Assembly (NCBI GenBank): GCA_963834515.1 | Contig: CAWICB010000007.1 | Span: 372,001 to 436,000 of the forward strand | Length of the DNA stretch: 64,000 bases | Direction: 5' to 3' | From: RYN-230 sp963834515 | Lineage (GTDB): Bacteria > Actinomycetota > Actinomycetes > Streptosporangiales > Streptosporangiaceae | In this document: positions 16,922 through 26,145 of the stretch, in pieces | Numbering within the stretch: position 1 is the first letter of the stretch | Layout of the letters: each line of letters starts with the position of its first letter | Made by a program: the position numbers and the translations under genes | Notes under the pieces: generated by a model | Told to the model about the DNA's origin: nothing | The model's database searches: none | Seen by the model: only the letters and a program-made list of their open reading frames with translations

Positions 16922-17503
16922 ATGAGTGTCCGGCACGCGCTGCTCGCGCTACTGAGTGAGGGCCCCAAGTACGGGCTCCAGCTCCGCGAGGAATTCGAGG
17001 CCCGGACCGGCGAGGTCTGGCCGCTGAACGTGGGCCAGGTGTACACCACGCTGCAGCGGCTGGAACGGGACGGCCTGGTCGAGTCGGACGAGGCCGGGGA
17101 GGCCGGCCCGCAGAAGGGGTTCCGGATCACCCAGGACGGTGCCGACGAGCTGGCCCGGTGGCTGCGCACCCCGCCCGACCTGGCCGCCCCGCCCCGTGAC
17201 GAGCTGGTGATGAAGGTGCTGGTGGCGGTGCGGGTGCCGGGCACCGACGTGCGTGAGGTGATCCAGGCGCACCGCCGCTACCTGGTGCAGCTGATGCAGC
17301 AGTGGACCCGGATCAAAGAGGAAGAAGCCGAGTCCGACCTGGGCCTGGCGCTGGTGGTGGACGCCGAGCTGTTCCGGCTGGATGCGGTCATCCGGTGGCT
17401 GGACGCGGCGGACGGCCGCCTCAAGCGGGCCGGCACCGGGGCGGCCCAGCCTGTTCCCGCCGCGCTGCCCCGGCTGCGCCGCAGGGTGGGAGTACAGCGG
17501 TGA
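16922..17503 (+). CDS. PadR-family regulator controlling the ABC exporter
   Basis: A 193-residue PadR protein. The N-terminal winged helix (1-85) reads MSVRHALLALLSEGPKYGLQ, then the wing region VYTTLQRLERDGLVES. The C-terminal half (90-175) is the long helical Vir_act_alpha_C dimerisation domain. GGAGG lies 5 nt before ATG 16922. The ABC ATPase gene starts 41 bp downstream on the same strand, so it likely represses this exporter, as PadR proteins do next to antibiotic- or peptide-efflux pumps. Confidence 0.92.
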   Translation: MSVRHALLALLSEGPKYGLQLREEFEARTGEVWPLNVGQVYTTLQRLERDGLVESDEAGEAGPQKGFRITQDGADELARWLRTPPDLAAPPRDELVMKVLVAVRVPGTDVREVIQAHRRYLVQLMQQWTRIKEEEAESDLGLALVVDAELFRLDAVIRWLDAADGRLKRAGTGAAQPVPAALPRLRRRVGVQR

Positions 17504-17544
17504 GCGGCGCAGCTCCCGGACCGGAAAGCCGAGGTACAACGGGG

Positions 17545-18267
17545 ATGAACGTGCTGGAGTTGCAGGACGTATCCAAGACCTACGGGTCGGGAGCCGGCGA
17601 GGTGCACGCCCTGATCGGCGTCAGCCTGTCGGTACAGGCCGGCGAGATGGTGGCGGTGATGGGGCCCAGCGGCTCGGGCAAGTCCACGCTGCTGACCATC
17701 GCGGGCAGCCTGGAGGACCCGAGCCGTGGTGAGGTGCTGGTGGCCGGCGCGCCGCTGACCCGGATGTCGCGCAACGACAAGGCCCGGCTGCGGCGGCGCA
17801 CCGTCGGCTACGTGTTCCAGGAGTTCAACCTGCTGCCCGGGCTGACCGCGGCGGAGAACGTGGCGCTGCCGCTGGAACTGGACGGGGTGGCCGCGGGGAA
17901 GGCCCGCGCGGCCGGGCTGCGCGCGCTGGACGGGCTCGGGCTGGGCGAGCGGGCCGGCCGGTACCCGGACGAGCTGTCCGGCGGCGAGCGGCAGCGGGTG
18001 GCGATCGCCCGCGCCGTGGCCGGGGAGCGCCGCCTGCTGCTGGCTGACGAGCCGTCCGGGGCGCTGGATTCGGCCAACGGCGAGGCGGTCATGCGGCTCA
18101 TCCACGACGCGTGCAAGCGCGGCGTGGCCGCCGTGGTGGTCACCCACGACGCCCAGCTGGCGTCCTGGGCCGACCGGGTGGTGTTCCTGCGCGACGGCCG
18201 TGTGGTGGACCAGACCGCGCCGCTGCCCGGCCCCGAGTCACTGCTCACCCCCGGACCGAACCAGTGA
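17545..18267 (+). CDS. ABC transporter ATP-binding protein (MacB/LolD type)
   Basis: A 240-residue nucleotide-binding subunit. Walker A is GPSGSGKST near residue 41, Q-loop FQEFNLLPG near 91, signature ELSGGERQR near 145, Walker B LLLADEPSGALD near 165, and the H-loop VVVTHD near 200. The LolD/MacB-like pattern pairs with an FtsX-type permease. Its stop overlaps the permease GTG (GTGA), showing translational coupling. It energises export of an unknown amphipathic substrate. Confidence 0.94.
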   Translation: MNVLELQDVSKTYGSGAGEVHALIGVSLSVQAGEMVAVMGPSGSGKSTLLTIAGSLEDPSRGEVLVAGAPLTRMSRNDKARLRRRTVGYVFQEFNLLPGLTAAENVALPLELDGVAAGKARAAGLRALDGLGLGERAGRYPDELSGGERQRVAIARAVAGERRLLLADEPSGALDSANGEAVMRLIHDACKRGVAAVVVTHDAQLASWADRVVFLRDGRVVDQTAPLPGPESLLTPGPNQ

Positions 18268-20789
18268 GCACCGGACTGCTGGAACGGCCGGCCGCGGCGG
18301 GAACTGGCAACGGGGGCGTTCCCGCGCGCCGGGCCGTGATCCGCTGGGCGTGGCGGATGTTCCGCCGCGAGTGGCGCCAGCAGCTGCTGGTGCTGGGGCT
18401 GATCGTGGTCTCGGTAGCCGCCATCGTGGTCGGCTCGGCGGTGGCCCATGACACGCCGCCCGCGGCCAACGCCGGGTTCGGCACCGCCACCCACATGGCC
18501 ACGTTCCAGGCCCCCGACCCCCACCTGGCCAGCCAGATTGCCGCGCTGCAGCACCGGGTCGGCAAGGTCAACGTGATCGAGAACCAGACCGTGGCCATCC
18601 CGGGCTCGATCAGCACCTACGACCTGCGCGCGCAGAACCCGCACGGCCCGTACGGGCAGCCGCTGCTGTCCCTGGTCTCCGGGCACTACCCAGCCAGCCC
18701 GGGCCAGGTCGCCGTGACCAGCGGGGTGGCCTCGGCGCTGCACCTCACGGTCGGCAGCACGCTGCGGTCGGCCGGGACGTCCCGGCGGGTGGTCGGCATG
18801 GTGCAGAACCCGCAGAGCCTGCTGGACGAGTTCGCCCTGGTGGTGCCGGGCCAGGTGACGTCGCCGAGCCAGGTCACCGTGCTGTTCGACGGGGTGGCCC
18901 CGCCCAGCATCGGCCCCCACGTATCGACGCCGCAAAGCGCCGCGTCGGCGGCGGGCAGCAACCCGCTCAACCCGACCACGATCGTGCTCGCCCTGGCCAC
19001 GGTGGGCATGCTGCTCATCGCGCTGGTCTCGGTGGGCGGCTTCACCGTGCTGGCCCAGCGCCGGCTGCGCTCGCTGGGCATGCTGGGCGCGCTCGGCGCC
19101 ACGGACCGGAACATCCGGCTGGTGGTCCGGATCAACGGCGTGCTGGTCGGCGTGACCGGTGCCGTGGCGGGCCTGGTGCTCGGCCTGGCCGCCTGGCTGG
19201 CCTACCGGCCGATCGTCGAATCGGACGCGCACCACCTGATCGGCCCGTTCCAGCTGCCCTGGGTGGTGATCGGCCCGGCCCTGGCGCTGGCCGTGCTGGC
19301 CACCTACCTGGCCGCGTCCCGGCCGGCCCGGGCCGTCACCCGGATCCCGGTGGTGACCGCGCTGGCCGGGCGGCCGGCCCCGCCCAAGCAGGTGCACCGC
19401 ACCGCGCTGCCCGGCCTGATCGTGCTGGCCGTGGCGGTGGTCCTGTTCGCCTACACCGGCAAGAGCAACGGCAACGGCAACGGCGGGGCGCTGGAGCTGG
19501 TGCTCGGCTTCGTCGCGCTGATCGCGGCGGTCATCCTGCTCGCCCCGTTCTGCCTGACCGTGCTGGCCCGGGCCGGCCGCCGGGCCCCGATCGCGACCCG
19601 GCTGGCCCTGCGTGACCTGGCCCGGTACCGGGCCCGCTCCGGCTCGGCGCTGGCCGCCATCACGCTCGGCATCCTGATCGCCGTCATGGTCGTCGTGCTG
19701 TCCGCGCAGCGGTTCGGCAACGTGCTCGACTGGGCCGGGCCCAACGTGGCGTCCAACCAGCTCATCGTGTACACGCCCAACGGCCAGGGCGGGCCGGGCG
19801 GGCCGGGCGGGACCGACAGCCCGGCGGTCAAGGGCACGCCGCAGTCGTGGGACAGGACTGCGCACGCCATCGCGGCCGCGCTCGGCTCGCACGAGGTCGT
19901 GCAGCTGATCCAGCCCAGCGCGACCCTGAACCATGCGGCGTCCGGCCGGCAGTGGACCGGCGCGATCTACCTGGCCACGCCGCAGCTGCTGCACGCGTTC
20001 GGCATCCCGGCCAGCCAGGTCGATCCGAACGCGGACGTGCTCTCCATGCGGCCCGGGCTGTCCGGGCTGAGCAAGATGCAGCTGCTCTACAACGGCGGCG
20101 CCCAGCGGGGCGGCCCGGGCGGTGGGCCGCAGCAGCAGTCTTTCCCCTGCCCGAGGGGCACCTGCCTGGCCAACCCGGTGATCCAGGACAGCAGCGCGCT
20201 GCCGCCGGGCACGTCGGCGCCCAATACGGTGCTCACCGAGCACGCCATCCGGAGCCTGCACATCAGGGGCACCGGGAACACGGCGGGCTGGTTCATCCAG
20301 ACGCCGAACCCGCCCACTGCGGCGCAGATCAGCAACGCCCGGCTCACGGCAGGCGCCGCGGGCATGTCCATCGAGACCAAGAACAGCATCCCGACGTCGG
20401 CCAGCATCATCAGCTGGGCCACCGTGTTCGGCATCGTGCTGGCGCTGGGCATCCTGGCCATGTCGGTCGGCCTGATCCGCAGCGAGACCGCCAGCGACCT
20501 GCGCACCCTGGCCGCCACCGGGGCGAGCAGCTGGACCCGGCGGATCATCACCGGGGTCACCGCCGGGGCGCTGGCGCTGGCCGGGGCGGTGCTCGGCACG
20601 GTGGCGGCGTACGCCGCCGTCATCGGGTACTCGTGGGACAACCAGCTCGACGGGCTGTCCGAGCTGGCCAACGTGCCCACCACCAGCCTGCTGCTGATCC
20701 TGGTCGGCATGCCGGTGCTGGCCGCGGTGGCGGGCTGGCTGCTGGCGGGCCGGCAGCCGGACGCGATGGCGCGCCAGCCCATCGAATGA
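18264..20789 (+). CDS. FtsX/MacB-type ABC exporter permease
   Basis: An 841-residue membrane protein. One transmembrane helix near residue 40 is followed by an extracytoplasmic domain, then a FtsX core of three helices (about 235-395), a central pair near 405-450, another extracytoplasmic domain (about 480-710) with Gly/Pro/Asn-rich stretches (GQGGPGGPGG, NGNGNG), and a second FtsX core (about 715-835). A C-P-R-G-T-C pair in the second outer domain could form a disulfide. GTG 18264 overlaps the ATPase stop. Substrate unknown; the two flanking PadR genes suggest drug or peptide induction. Confidence 0.92.
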   Translation: MSTGLLERPAAAGTGNGGVPARRAVIRWAWRMFRREWRQQLLVLGLIVVSVAAIVVGSAVAHDTPPAANAGFGTATHMATFQAPDPHLASQIAALQHRVGKVNVIENQTVAIPGSISTYDLRAQNPHGPYGQPLLSLVSGHYPASPGQVAVTSGVASALHLTVGSTLRSAGTSRRVVGMVQNPQSLLDEFALVVPGQVTSPSQVTVLFDGVAPPSIGPHVSTPQSAASAAGSNPLNPTTIVLALATVGMLLIALVSVGGFTVLAQRRLRSLGMLGALGATDRNIRLVVRINGVLVGVTGAVAGLVLGLAAWLAYRPIVESDAHHLIGPFQLPWVVIGPALALAVLATYLAASRPARAVTRIPVVTALAGRPAPPKQVHRTALPGLIVLAVAVVLFAYTGKSNGNGNGGALELVLGFVALIAAVILLAPFCLTVLARAGRRAPIATRLALRDLARYRARSGSALAAITLGILIAVMVVVLSAQRFGNVLDWAGPNVASNQLIVYTPNGQGGPGGPGGTDSPAVKGTPQSWDRTAHAIAAALGSHEVVQLIQPSATLNHAASGRQWTGAIYLATPQLLHAFGIPASQVDPNADVLSMRPGLSGLSKMQLLYNGGAQRGGPGGGPQQQSFPCPRGTCLANPVIQDSSALPPGTSAPNTVLTEHAIRSLHIRGTGNTAGWFIQTPNPPTAAQISNARLTAGAAGMSIETKNSIPTSASIISWATVFGIVLALGILAMSVGLIRSETASDLRTLAATGASSWTRRIITGVTAGALALAGAVLGTVAAYAAVIGYSWDNQLDGLSELANVPTTSLLLILVGMPVLAAVAGWLLAGRQPDAMARQPIE

Positions 20790-20811
20790 CCCGGCGGGCT
20801 GGCCAGCGGGG

Positions 20812-20832
20812 CCCGGCACCCCCGGTGCCGGG
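20812..20832 (+). terminator. Hairpin after the ABC permease gene
   Basis: CCCGGCACC (20812-20820), loop CCC, GGTGCCGGG (20824-20832): a perfect 9-bp stem 22 bp after the permease stop. No U-tract follows, as is usual in very GC-rich actinomycetes. Confidence 0.6.
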
Positions 20833-20872
20833 TCCCGTTCCGTGTCCCAGTTGCCAGCCGGCTCACCGCGAC

Positions 20873-20911
20873 GTACGCTGTCGATATATCGTGATTGTGT
20901 CGCGAGCGTAC
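20873..20911 (+). promoter_or_regulatory. Nested palindromes upstream of the second padR gene
   Basis: GTACGCT (20873-20879) and its exact complement AGCGTAC (20905-20911) enclose a perfect inner palindrome CGATATATCG (20882-20891). The AT-rich core contrasts strongly with the surrounding DNA. TATCG-containing palindromes are typical PadR operators, so this is a likely autoregulatory site. Confidence 0.6.
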
Positions 20912-20933
20912 AGCGAATGAGCTGGAGGTCAGG

Positions 20934-21827
20934 ATGCCCGCAGCCTGGGGCCCGATGGGGGAGTTCGGCCCGGACCTGCCCGGGATGGCCCGCTGCCTGG
21001 CTGGCCTGGCCGGCCAGCTCGGCGCGCTGGCCACCGGCGGGCCAGCCGCCCGGGGCAGTGCCCGCAGCGGCGGCCGCCGGGGCGGCCCGCGGAGCCGGGG
21101 CGGCTGGGGGCCGCCGGGCCCGCCCGGTCCGCGCGGCTGGCCCGGCGGCCGGGACTTCGGCGGCTGGTGGCCTGGGCCGCCCGGGGCCGTCCGGGGGCCA
21201 AAGGCCAGCCGTGGCGACGTGCGGGCCGCGATCCTGGCCCTGCTCCGCGAGGGCCCGCGCAACGGGTACCAGATCATGTCCGAGATCGAGGAGCGCAGCG
21301 GCGGTGCCTGGCGCCCCAGCCCTGGTGCGGTGTACCCGGCCCTGCAGCAGCTCGCTGACGAGGGCCTGATCACCGGTGCGGAGGCGGGCGGCCGCCGCAC
21401 GTTCCGAATCACCGAGGCCGGCCAGCGGCACGTCGAGGACGACCCGGAGGCGGCCCGGCCGTCCTGGGAGGCGATGGCCGAAGGGCCGCCCGGCGAGGTC
21501 CGCGGCCTGTTCCTGCAGGCCGCGCAGCTGGGCGCCAGCATCGTGCAGATCGCGCACGCGGGCTCCCCGGACCAGATCCGCGCGGCCGGCGACCTGCTGG
21601 CCGGGGCGCGGCGCGACATTTACCAGATCCTGGCCGGCGACGGCGACGGCGACGGCGACGGCTTCGGCGATAGTGACGGCTTCGGCGATAGCGATAGCGG
21701 CCGGGACGGCAGCGACGCCGAGCGGGAGGCCGCGGACGGCGCGGACGTGGCCGCGGGCGGGCACGGGACCGGGCCGGGTGCGCGGCCCGGCGGATCAGCG
21801 AAAGACGAGGGGACTGGCCATGGATGA
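20934..21827 (+). CDS. PadR-family regulator with Gly/Pro-rich N-terminus and acidic repeat tail
   Basis: A 297-residue protein. Residues 1-88 are a low-complexity Gly/Pro/Arg/Trp-rich leader. The PadR winged helix follows (about 92-165: SRGDVRAAILALLREGPRNG, then PSPGAVYPALQQLADEG), and then a helical segment. The tail (after about 232) begins with Gly-Asp repeats and is Asp/Ser rich. This architecture is common in actinomycete PadR proteins. ATG 20934 has GGAGG 6 nt upstream. The 3' end overlaps the DUF1707 gene by 8 bp, so the two form an operon. Confidence 0.9.
   Translation: MPAAWGPMGEFGPDLPGMARCLAGLAGQLGALATGGPAARGSARSGGRRGGPRSRGGWGPPGPPGPRGWPGGRDFGGWWPGPPGAVRGPKASRGDVRAAILALLREGPRNGYQIMSEIEERSGGAWRPSPGAVYPALQQLADEGLITGAEAGGRRTFRITEAGQRHVEDDPEAARPSWEAMAEGPPGEVRGLFLQAAQLGASIVQIAHAGSPDQIRAAGDLLAGARRDIYQILAGDGDGDGDGFGDSDGFGDSDSGRDGSDAEREAADGADVAAGGHGTGPGARPGGSAKDEGTGHG
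21636..21704 (+). repeat. GGCGAC hexamer microsatellite inside padR
   Basis: Four perfect GGCGAC units followed by degenerate GGC-TTC-GGC-GAT-AGT/GAC units encode a Gly-Asp/Ser-rich stretch. The unit is a multiple of three, so copy-number change would keep frame. Confidence 0.8.
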
Positions 21828-22296
21828 GCACATCCGCGCCTCGGACGCGGACCGGGACCGGGTCACCGCCCGGCTGCGCGAGCATTTCGCGGAAGGCAGG
21901 CTGACCCGCGACGAGCTGGACGAGCGGGTGACGGCGGCACTGCACGCCAGGACGTTCGGCGACCTGCGCGGCCCGCTGGCTGACCTGCCGGAGCCGGCCC
22001 TGGCCGCACGCACGGCGGCGGCGCCGCAGCACGCGGGACGGCCGTGGCCCGCCCGGCGGCACCGGCCCCGGCTGGCCCCGGTGTTCCTGCTGCTGTTCCT
22101 GGCGGCCGTGCTGCTGCCACCGGGTGGCTGGCTCGTGCTGGCGTTCTTCAAAGTGATCCTGATCTTCTGGCTGCTGACGATGCTGGCCGGGGTGCTGGTC
22201 GCCGGGCGGCTGCGGCGCCGGGTGCGCCGGGACGGGCCGCGCGGTTACCGGCCGCCATGGGCGGACGGCCCGGACTGGCACCCGCGCTGGCGCTGA
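21820..22296 (+). CDS. DUF1707 domain membrane protein
   Basis: A 158-residue protein. Residues 4-57 are a DUF1707 module (IRASDADRDRVTARLREHFA, then EGRLTRDELDERV). A hydrophobic hairpin spans about 88-135, and the tail is Arg/Pro/Trp-rich. DUF1707 is an actinobacterial N-terminal domain of unknown function, usually fused to membrane segments. ATG 21820 overlaps the PadR stop, giving translational coupling. An inverted repeat CTGGCC-tg-GGCCAG just after the stop may help termination. Confidence 0.88.
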   Translation: MDEHIRASDADRDRVTARLREHFAEGRLTRDELDERVTAALHARTFGDLRGPLADLPEPALAARTAAAPQHAGRPWPARRHRPRLAPVFLLLFLAAVLLPPGGWLVLAFFKVILIFWLLTMLAGVLVAGRLRRRVRRDGPRGYRPPWADGPDWHPRWR

Positions 22297-22324
22297 CCGG
22301 CTGGCCTGGGCCAGGATCGGGACT

Positions 22325-23065
22325 GTGCGGCTGACCGTCCTCGGCGGCTGCGGCGCCTGGCCGGAAGCAGGCCAGGCGTGCAGCGGCTTCCTCGTCGAGC
22401 AGGACGGGTTCCGGCTGCTGCTGGAGGCCGGGTACGCGACCCTGCCGCGGCTGCTCGGGCTGGTCAGCGCGGCGCAGCTGGACGCGGTGTTCATCAGCCA
22501 CGGCCACCCGGACCACTGCGCGGACCTGAACCCGCTGCTCCGGGCCCGGGCGCTGGGCGGGGCGCCGGTGCCACCGCTGCCGGTCTTCGCGCCGCCGGGC
22601 GCGCTGGACGCGGTGCTGGCCCTGGACCGCCCGGGCATGCTGGCCGGCGCGTGCACGGTGACCGAGTTCCGGCCGGGCGACCGGCTGGGCATCGGCCCGT
22701 TCCGCGCCGAGACCCGGCTGCTGCCACATTGGCTGCCCAACGCCGGCCTGCGGCTGATGGCCGCCGGCCAGGCGCTGGCCTACACCGGTGACAGCGGGGA
22801 CAGCCCGGACATCACCGCCCTGGCCCGGGACGCCGACCTGCTACTGGCCGAGGCCACGTACGTGGACCAGGTGCCCCCGGCCGACCAGCCGTTTCTCAGC
22901 TGTGCCCGGCGGGCCGGGCAGCAGGCCGCCCAGGCCGGGGTGGCCCGGCTCATGCTGACCCACCTATGGCCGGGCACCAGCCCGGTAGCCGCGGAGGCCG
23001 CCGCGGCGGGCGGGTACGGCGGCGGTATCAGCGTGGCCGTGGCCGGGCTGGCCACCGACGTGTAG
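22325..23065 (+). CDS. MBL-fold metallo-hydrolase (RNase Z-like)
   Basis: A 246-residue metallo-beta-lactamase-fold protein. The metal motif SHGHPDHCADL lies near residue 59, and later ligands are in YTGDSGDSPDI near 158 and LTHLWPG near 217. The overall pattern matches the short RNase Z/ElaC-related phosphodiesterases of actinomycetes (MRLTVLGGCGAWP opening). Nucleic acid or cyclic-nucleotide substrates are possible, but none is demonstrated. Start GTG 22325, without a strong ribosome-binding site. Confidence 0.88.
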   Translation: MRLTVLGGCGAWPEAGQACSGFLVEQDGFRLLLEAGYATLPRLLGLVSAAQLDAVFISHGHPDHCADLNPLLRARALGGAPVPPLPVFAPPGALDAVLALDRPGMLAGACTVTEFRPGDRLGIGPFRAETRLLPHWLPNAGLRLMAAGQALAYTGDSGDSPDITALARDADLLLAEATYVDQVPPADQPFLSCARRAGQQAAQAGVARLMLTHLWPGTSPVAAEAAAAGGYGGGISVAVAGLATDV

Positions 23066-23075
23066 CGGCAGCGGG

Positions 23076-24557
23076 TCAGCCCGCCGGGGCGGAGCTGGGC
23101 GCCTCGGGCGCCGGCTCCTTCCTGGCTGGCTGGCGTGGGATGAGCACCGCGATGACCAGCCCGATCAGCGTGATGGTCAGCATGACGCCGAGCGCGGCCG
23201 CGAACGGCTTACCTTCCGGCAGCTTGACCGCGACCAGCACCGACCCGACCAGGGCGGTGCCCAGCGAAGAGCCCAGGTTGGACACGCTGCGGGACAGGCC
23301 GGAGATCTCGCCCTGATCCTGCTCCGGGAAGGCGGACTGGACTACGTTCACCGACGAGGTGAGCATCACGCCGACCCCGGCGCCGAACAGGAACAGGCCG
23401 GGTATCCAGGTGGCGAACGAAGAGTGGGCGCGGACCAGGGCCAGCAGCAGGATCATGCCAAGCGTGGTAACGCCGAACCCGGCGATGATCAGCCAGCGCT
23501 GCGGGTGCCGCCGGGCGAACCGGTCCGCGCCGGCCGAGGTGAGCAGGATGCCGATGGTGGCTGGGGTGAGGATCAGGCCGGTCTGGATCGCGCTCTTATG
23601 GTCCACCTCCTGCAGGTACACCGAGGTCGCGAAGAACGAGCCCTGCATGATCAGCCACTGGATGGTCTGGGTTCCCAGCCCCAGGTTGGAGGTCTTGTTG
23701 CGGAACAGCCGCAGCGGCAGCAGCACGTCCCGGCCCTTCTTCTCCTTCCGGTGCGTGGACAGGAAGAACCAGAGCAGGAACAGCGCGCCGATGCCGACCC
23801 ATAGCCACACCGGGGAGACCCCGCCCTTGGGGATCACCACCGTGCCGTTGATCGTCCAGTTCTGCCGGGAGACGAAGAAGCCGTAGGTGCGGGACTGCAG
23901 CAGCCCGAGCACCACGAAGAACAGCCCGGCGGCGGACAGCACCGCCCCGGTCAGGTCGAAGCGGGGCCGGGCGCCGGTGGGCGCCGGATCACTGATCTTG
24001 CGGGCCAGCACGATGATCCAGGCCACCACCAGCACCTGCAGCCCGAACGACGCCCGCCAGCTGATCGCGCTGGTAATCGCGCCGCCGATCAGCGGCCCGG
24101 CCGCGGCGCCCAGCCCGCCCGCGCCGCTGACCACGCCGAAATACCGGGCCCGCGACTTGACATCCGGGAAGCTGACCGTGACCAGGATGTAGATGGGCGG
24201 GATCATCAGCGCCGAGCCGATGCCCTCGAGCAGCGAGTAGCCGATGATCAGCTGCGGGAGCCCGAACGAGAGCAGGGCCAGCACCGCGCCAATGCCGTAG
24301 ACCGTCAGCCCGGCGATGAAGCACCGCTTGCGGCCCCAGATGTCGGTCAGCTTGCTGCCCGGGATCATCAGTGCCGCCATGGTCAGCGTGAACAGCGTGA
24401 TCGCCGTCTGCACCCCGGCCACCGTGGTGCCCAGATCCTTGGCGATCGAGGTGATAGCCACGTTCATGTTGGTGGCCGCGTAGCTGGCGATGAACTGGGC
24501 CAGTGCCAGGGGCAGGATCATCCCCCGGGCTGCCCGCTGCGGCTCGCTCACGGTCAC
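23076..24557 (-). CDS. MFS transporter, DHA2 (EmrB/QacA-like) family
   Basis: A 493-residue, 14-helix-type proton antiporter. Residues 15-50 (LPLALAQFIASYAATNMNVA) form helix 1; the loop 2-3 motif GSKLTDIWGRKRCFIAGL lies near 68; the antiporter motif C region GAGGLGAAAGPLIGGAI near 146. A long hydrophilic loop is present near 215-240, and the tail is Pro/Ala-rich. It likely exports drugs or metabolites at the cytoplasmic membrane. GTG 24557 start. It converges on the MBL gene with 10 bp between stops. Confidence 0.92.
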   Translation of the reverse strand: MTVSEPQRAARGMILPLALAQFIASYAATNMNVAITSIAKDLGTTVAGVQTAITLFTLTMAALMIPGSKLTDIWGRKRCFIAGLTVYGIGAVLALLSFGLPQLIIGYSLLEGIGSALMIPPIYILVTVSFPDVKSRARYFGVVSGAGGLGAAAGPLIGGAITSAISWRASFGLQVLVVAWIIVLARKISDPAPTGARPRFDLTGAVLSAAGLFFVVLGLLQSRTYGFFVSRQNWTINGTVVIPKGGVSPVWLWVGIGALFLLWFFLSTHRKEKKGRDVLLPLRLFRNKTSNLGLGTQTIQWLIMQGSFFATSVYLQEVDHKSAIQTGLILTPATIGILLTSAGADRFARRHPQRWLIIAGFGVTTLGMILLLALVRAHSSFATWIPGLFLFGAGVGVMLTSSVNVVQSAFPEQDQGEISGLSRSVSNLGSSLGTALVGSVLVAVKLPEGKPFAAALGVMLTITLIGLVIAVLIPRQPARKEPAPEAPSSAPAG

Positions 24558-24640
24558 CGACGCTGCCTGCCCGCGCCCATGGCCACCTCACCCGGTTTGG
24601 GTGATTCGGGCCGCTGCCGCCAAGCCGATAGGTTGCCGGC

Positions 24641-26120
24641 ATGATGACCGGGTGGCCAGCCCAGCCGGTGATCTATGAGATCAACACCGCGCTGTGGCTG
24701 GACGCGCTGTCCCGGGCCGCCGGGCAGCGGATCACCCTGGCCGGCGTGCCGGACGCCGAGTGGGACGAGGTCACCCCGGCCGGCGTCGACGCGGTCTGGC
24801 TGATGGGGTATGGGAACGCAGCCCGGCCGGGCGGGCGCTGGCCCAAGCCGACACCGGGCTGGCGGAGTCGTTCCGCGCCGCTCTCCCGGACCTGGGGCGG
24901 GCGGACGTCATCGGATCGCCGTACTCGGTGCGCCGTTACACGGCCGACCCGGCGTTCGGGGGGGCCAGCGGCCTGGCCGCGGCGCGGGCCGCGCTGGCCG
25001 CCCGCGGGATCCGGCTCATCCTCGACTACGTGCCCAACCACGTCGCCCCCGACCACCCGTGGGTGAGCCGGCGGCCGGACCTGTTCGTCCAGGGCGGCCC
25101 GGACGACCTCGCGGCCGATCCGGCGGGCTGGCTGGCTGCCGGCGGCCGGGTGCTGGCCCACGGGCGCGACCCATACTTCCCACCCTGGGGTGACGTCGTG
25201 CAGCTCAACGCGTTCGCCCGGCGTTGCGCGCCGCCGCCGCGGACACGCTGGCCAGCATCGCGGACCAGTGCGACGGGATCCGCTGTGACATGGTCATGCT
25301 GCTGACCAGCGAGGTGTTCGCCCGGACCTGGGGGCGCCACGCCGGGCCGGCACCGGACCGGGAGTTCTGGCCCGAGGTGCTCGGCACGCTGCGCGCTAAG
25401 CACCCGTCCGTGGTGCTCATCGCCGAAGCGTACTGGGACATGGAAGCCCTGCTCCTGGAGCAGGGCTTTGACTTCTGCTACGACAAGGGCCTGTACGACC
25501 GGATCGTCACCGGCGACGTCACCGCGGTCCGCGACCACCTCGGTGCCGGGCTCAGCTACCAGGCGCAGCTGCTGCGCTTCCTGGAAAACCACGACGAGCC
25601 GCGGATCGCCAGCCTGCTGGCCACGGCTGCGGAACGGGCCGCCGCGGTGACCGTGGCTACCCTGCCTGGCGCCACCCTGTGGCACGAGGGGCAGTTCGAG
25701 GGCCGCCGGGTACGGCCGCCGGTGCAGCTCGGCCGCCGGCCCAGCGAGCCCGTCGACGCCCCGCTGGCCGGCTGGTACCGGCAGCTGCTGGCCGCGGTGC
25801 AGGGCGGCCGGCTGCGGGCGGGCGGCTGGCGGCTGATCGAGCCCAGCGGCTGGCCAGACAACCAGTCCTGCCGCAACCTGCTCGGCTGGGCCTGGGACGG
25901 TGACCAGGGTGGTGACCGGCACCTGGTGGTGGTCAACCTATCCGGCCAGCCCGCCCAGGGGCTGGTCCCGCTGGGCTGGCCGGACCTGCCCGGCCGGGAC
26001 TGGGAACTGGCCAGCATCCTCGGCCCGGACGTGTATCACCGGGCGGGCGGCGAACTGGCCCGGCCAGGGCTGTACGTGGCCCTGGAACCGTGGCAGTTCC
26101 ACCTGCTCGCGGTGCGCTGA
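24641..26120 (+). pseudogene. GH13 alpha-amylase-family gene with two single-base frameshifts
   Basis: Three consecutive frames together encode a coherent protein of about 490 residues. The first (from ATG 24641, PAQPVIYEINTALWLDALSR) shifts near 24807, where one G is missing from a G-run; the second carries LILDYVPNHVAPDHPW (region I) and shifts near 25220, where one C is missing; the third carries GIRCDMVML (nucleophile), LIAEAYWDME (acid) and FLENHDEPR (region IV). All catalytic motifs survive and no larger deletion is evident, so this is either a very recent pseudogene or an intact gene with two base-calling errors. Substrate specificity is unknown. Confidence 0.82.
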
Positions 26121-26145
26121 GCCGGGGCGGCCGTGCGGCCCCTCG

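Noticed and set aside
17808..21764. A 1,318-codon open frame on the reverse strand opposite the ABC exporter
   Set aside because: It is the high-GC mirror of the PadR/ABC/PadR operon; the composition is Arg/Gly/Pro/His-rich with no domain, while the opposite strand has clear motifs.
16872..24557. Exporters plus regulators as part of an antibiotic biosynthetic cluster
   Set aside because: No synthase, tailoring or peptide-precursor genes are present anywhere in the window.
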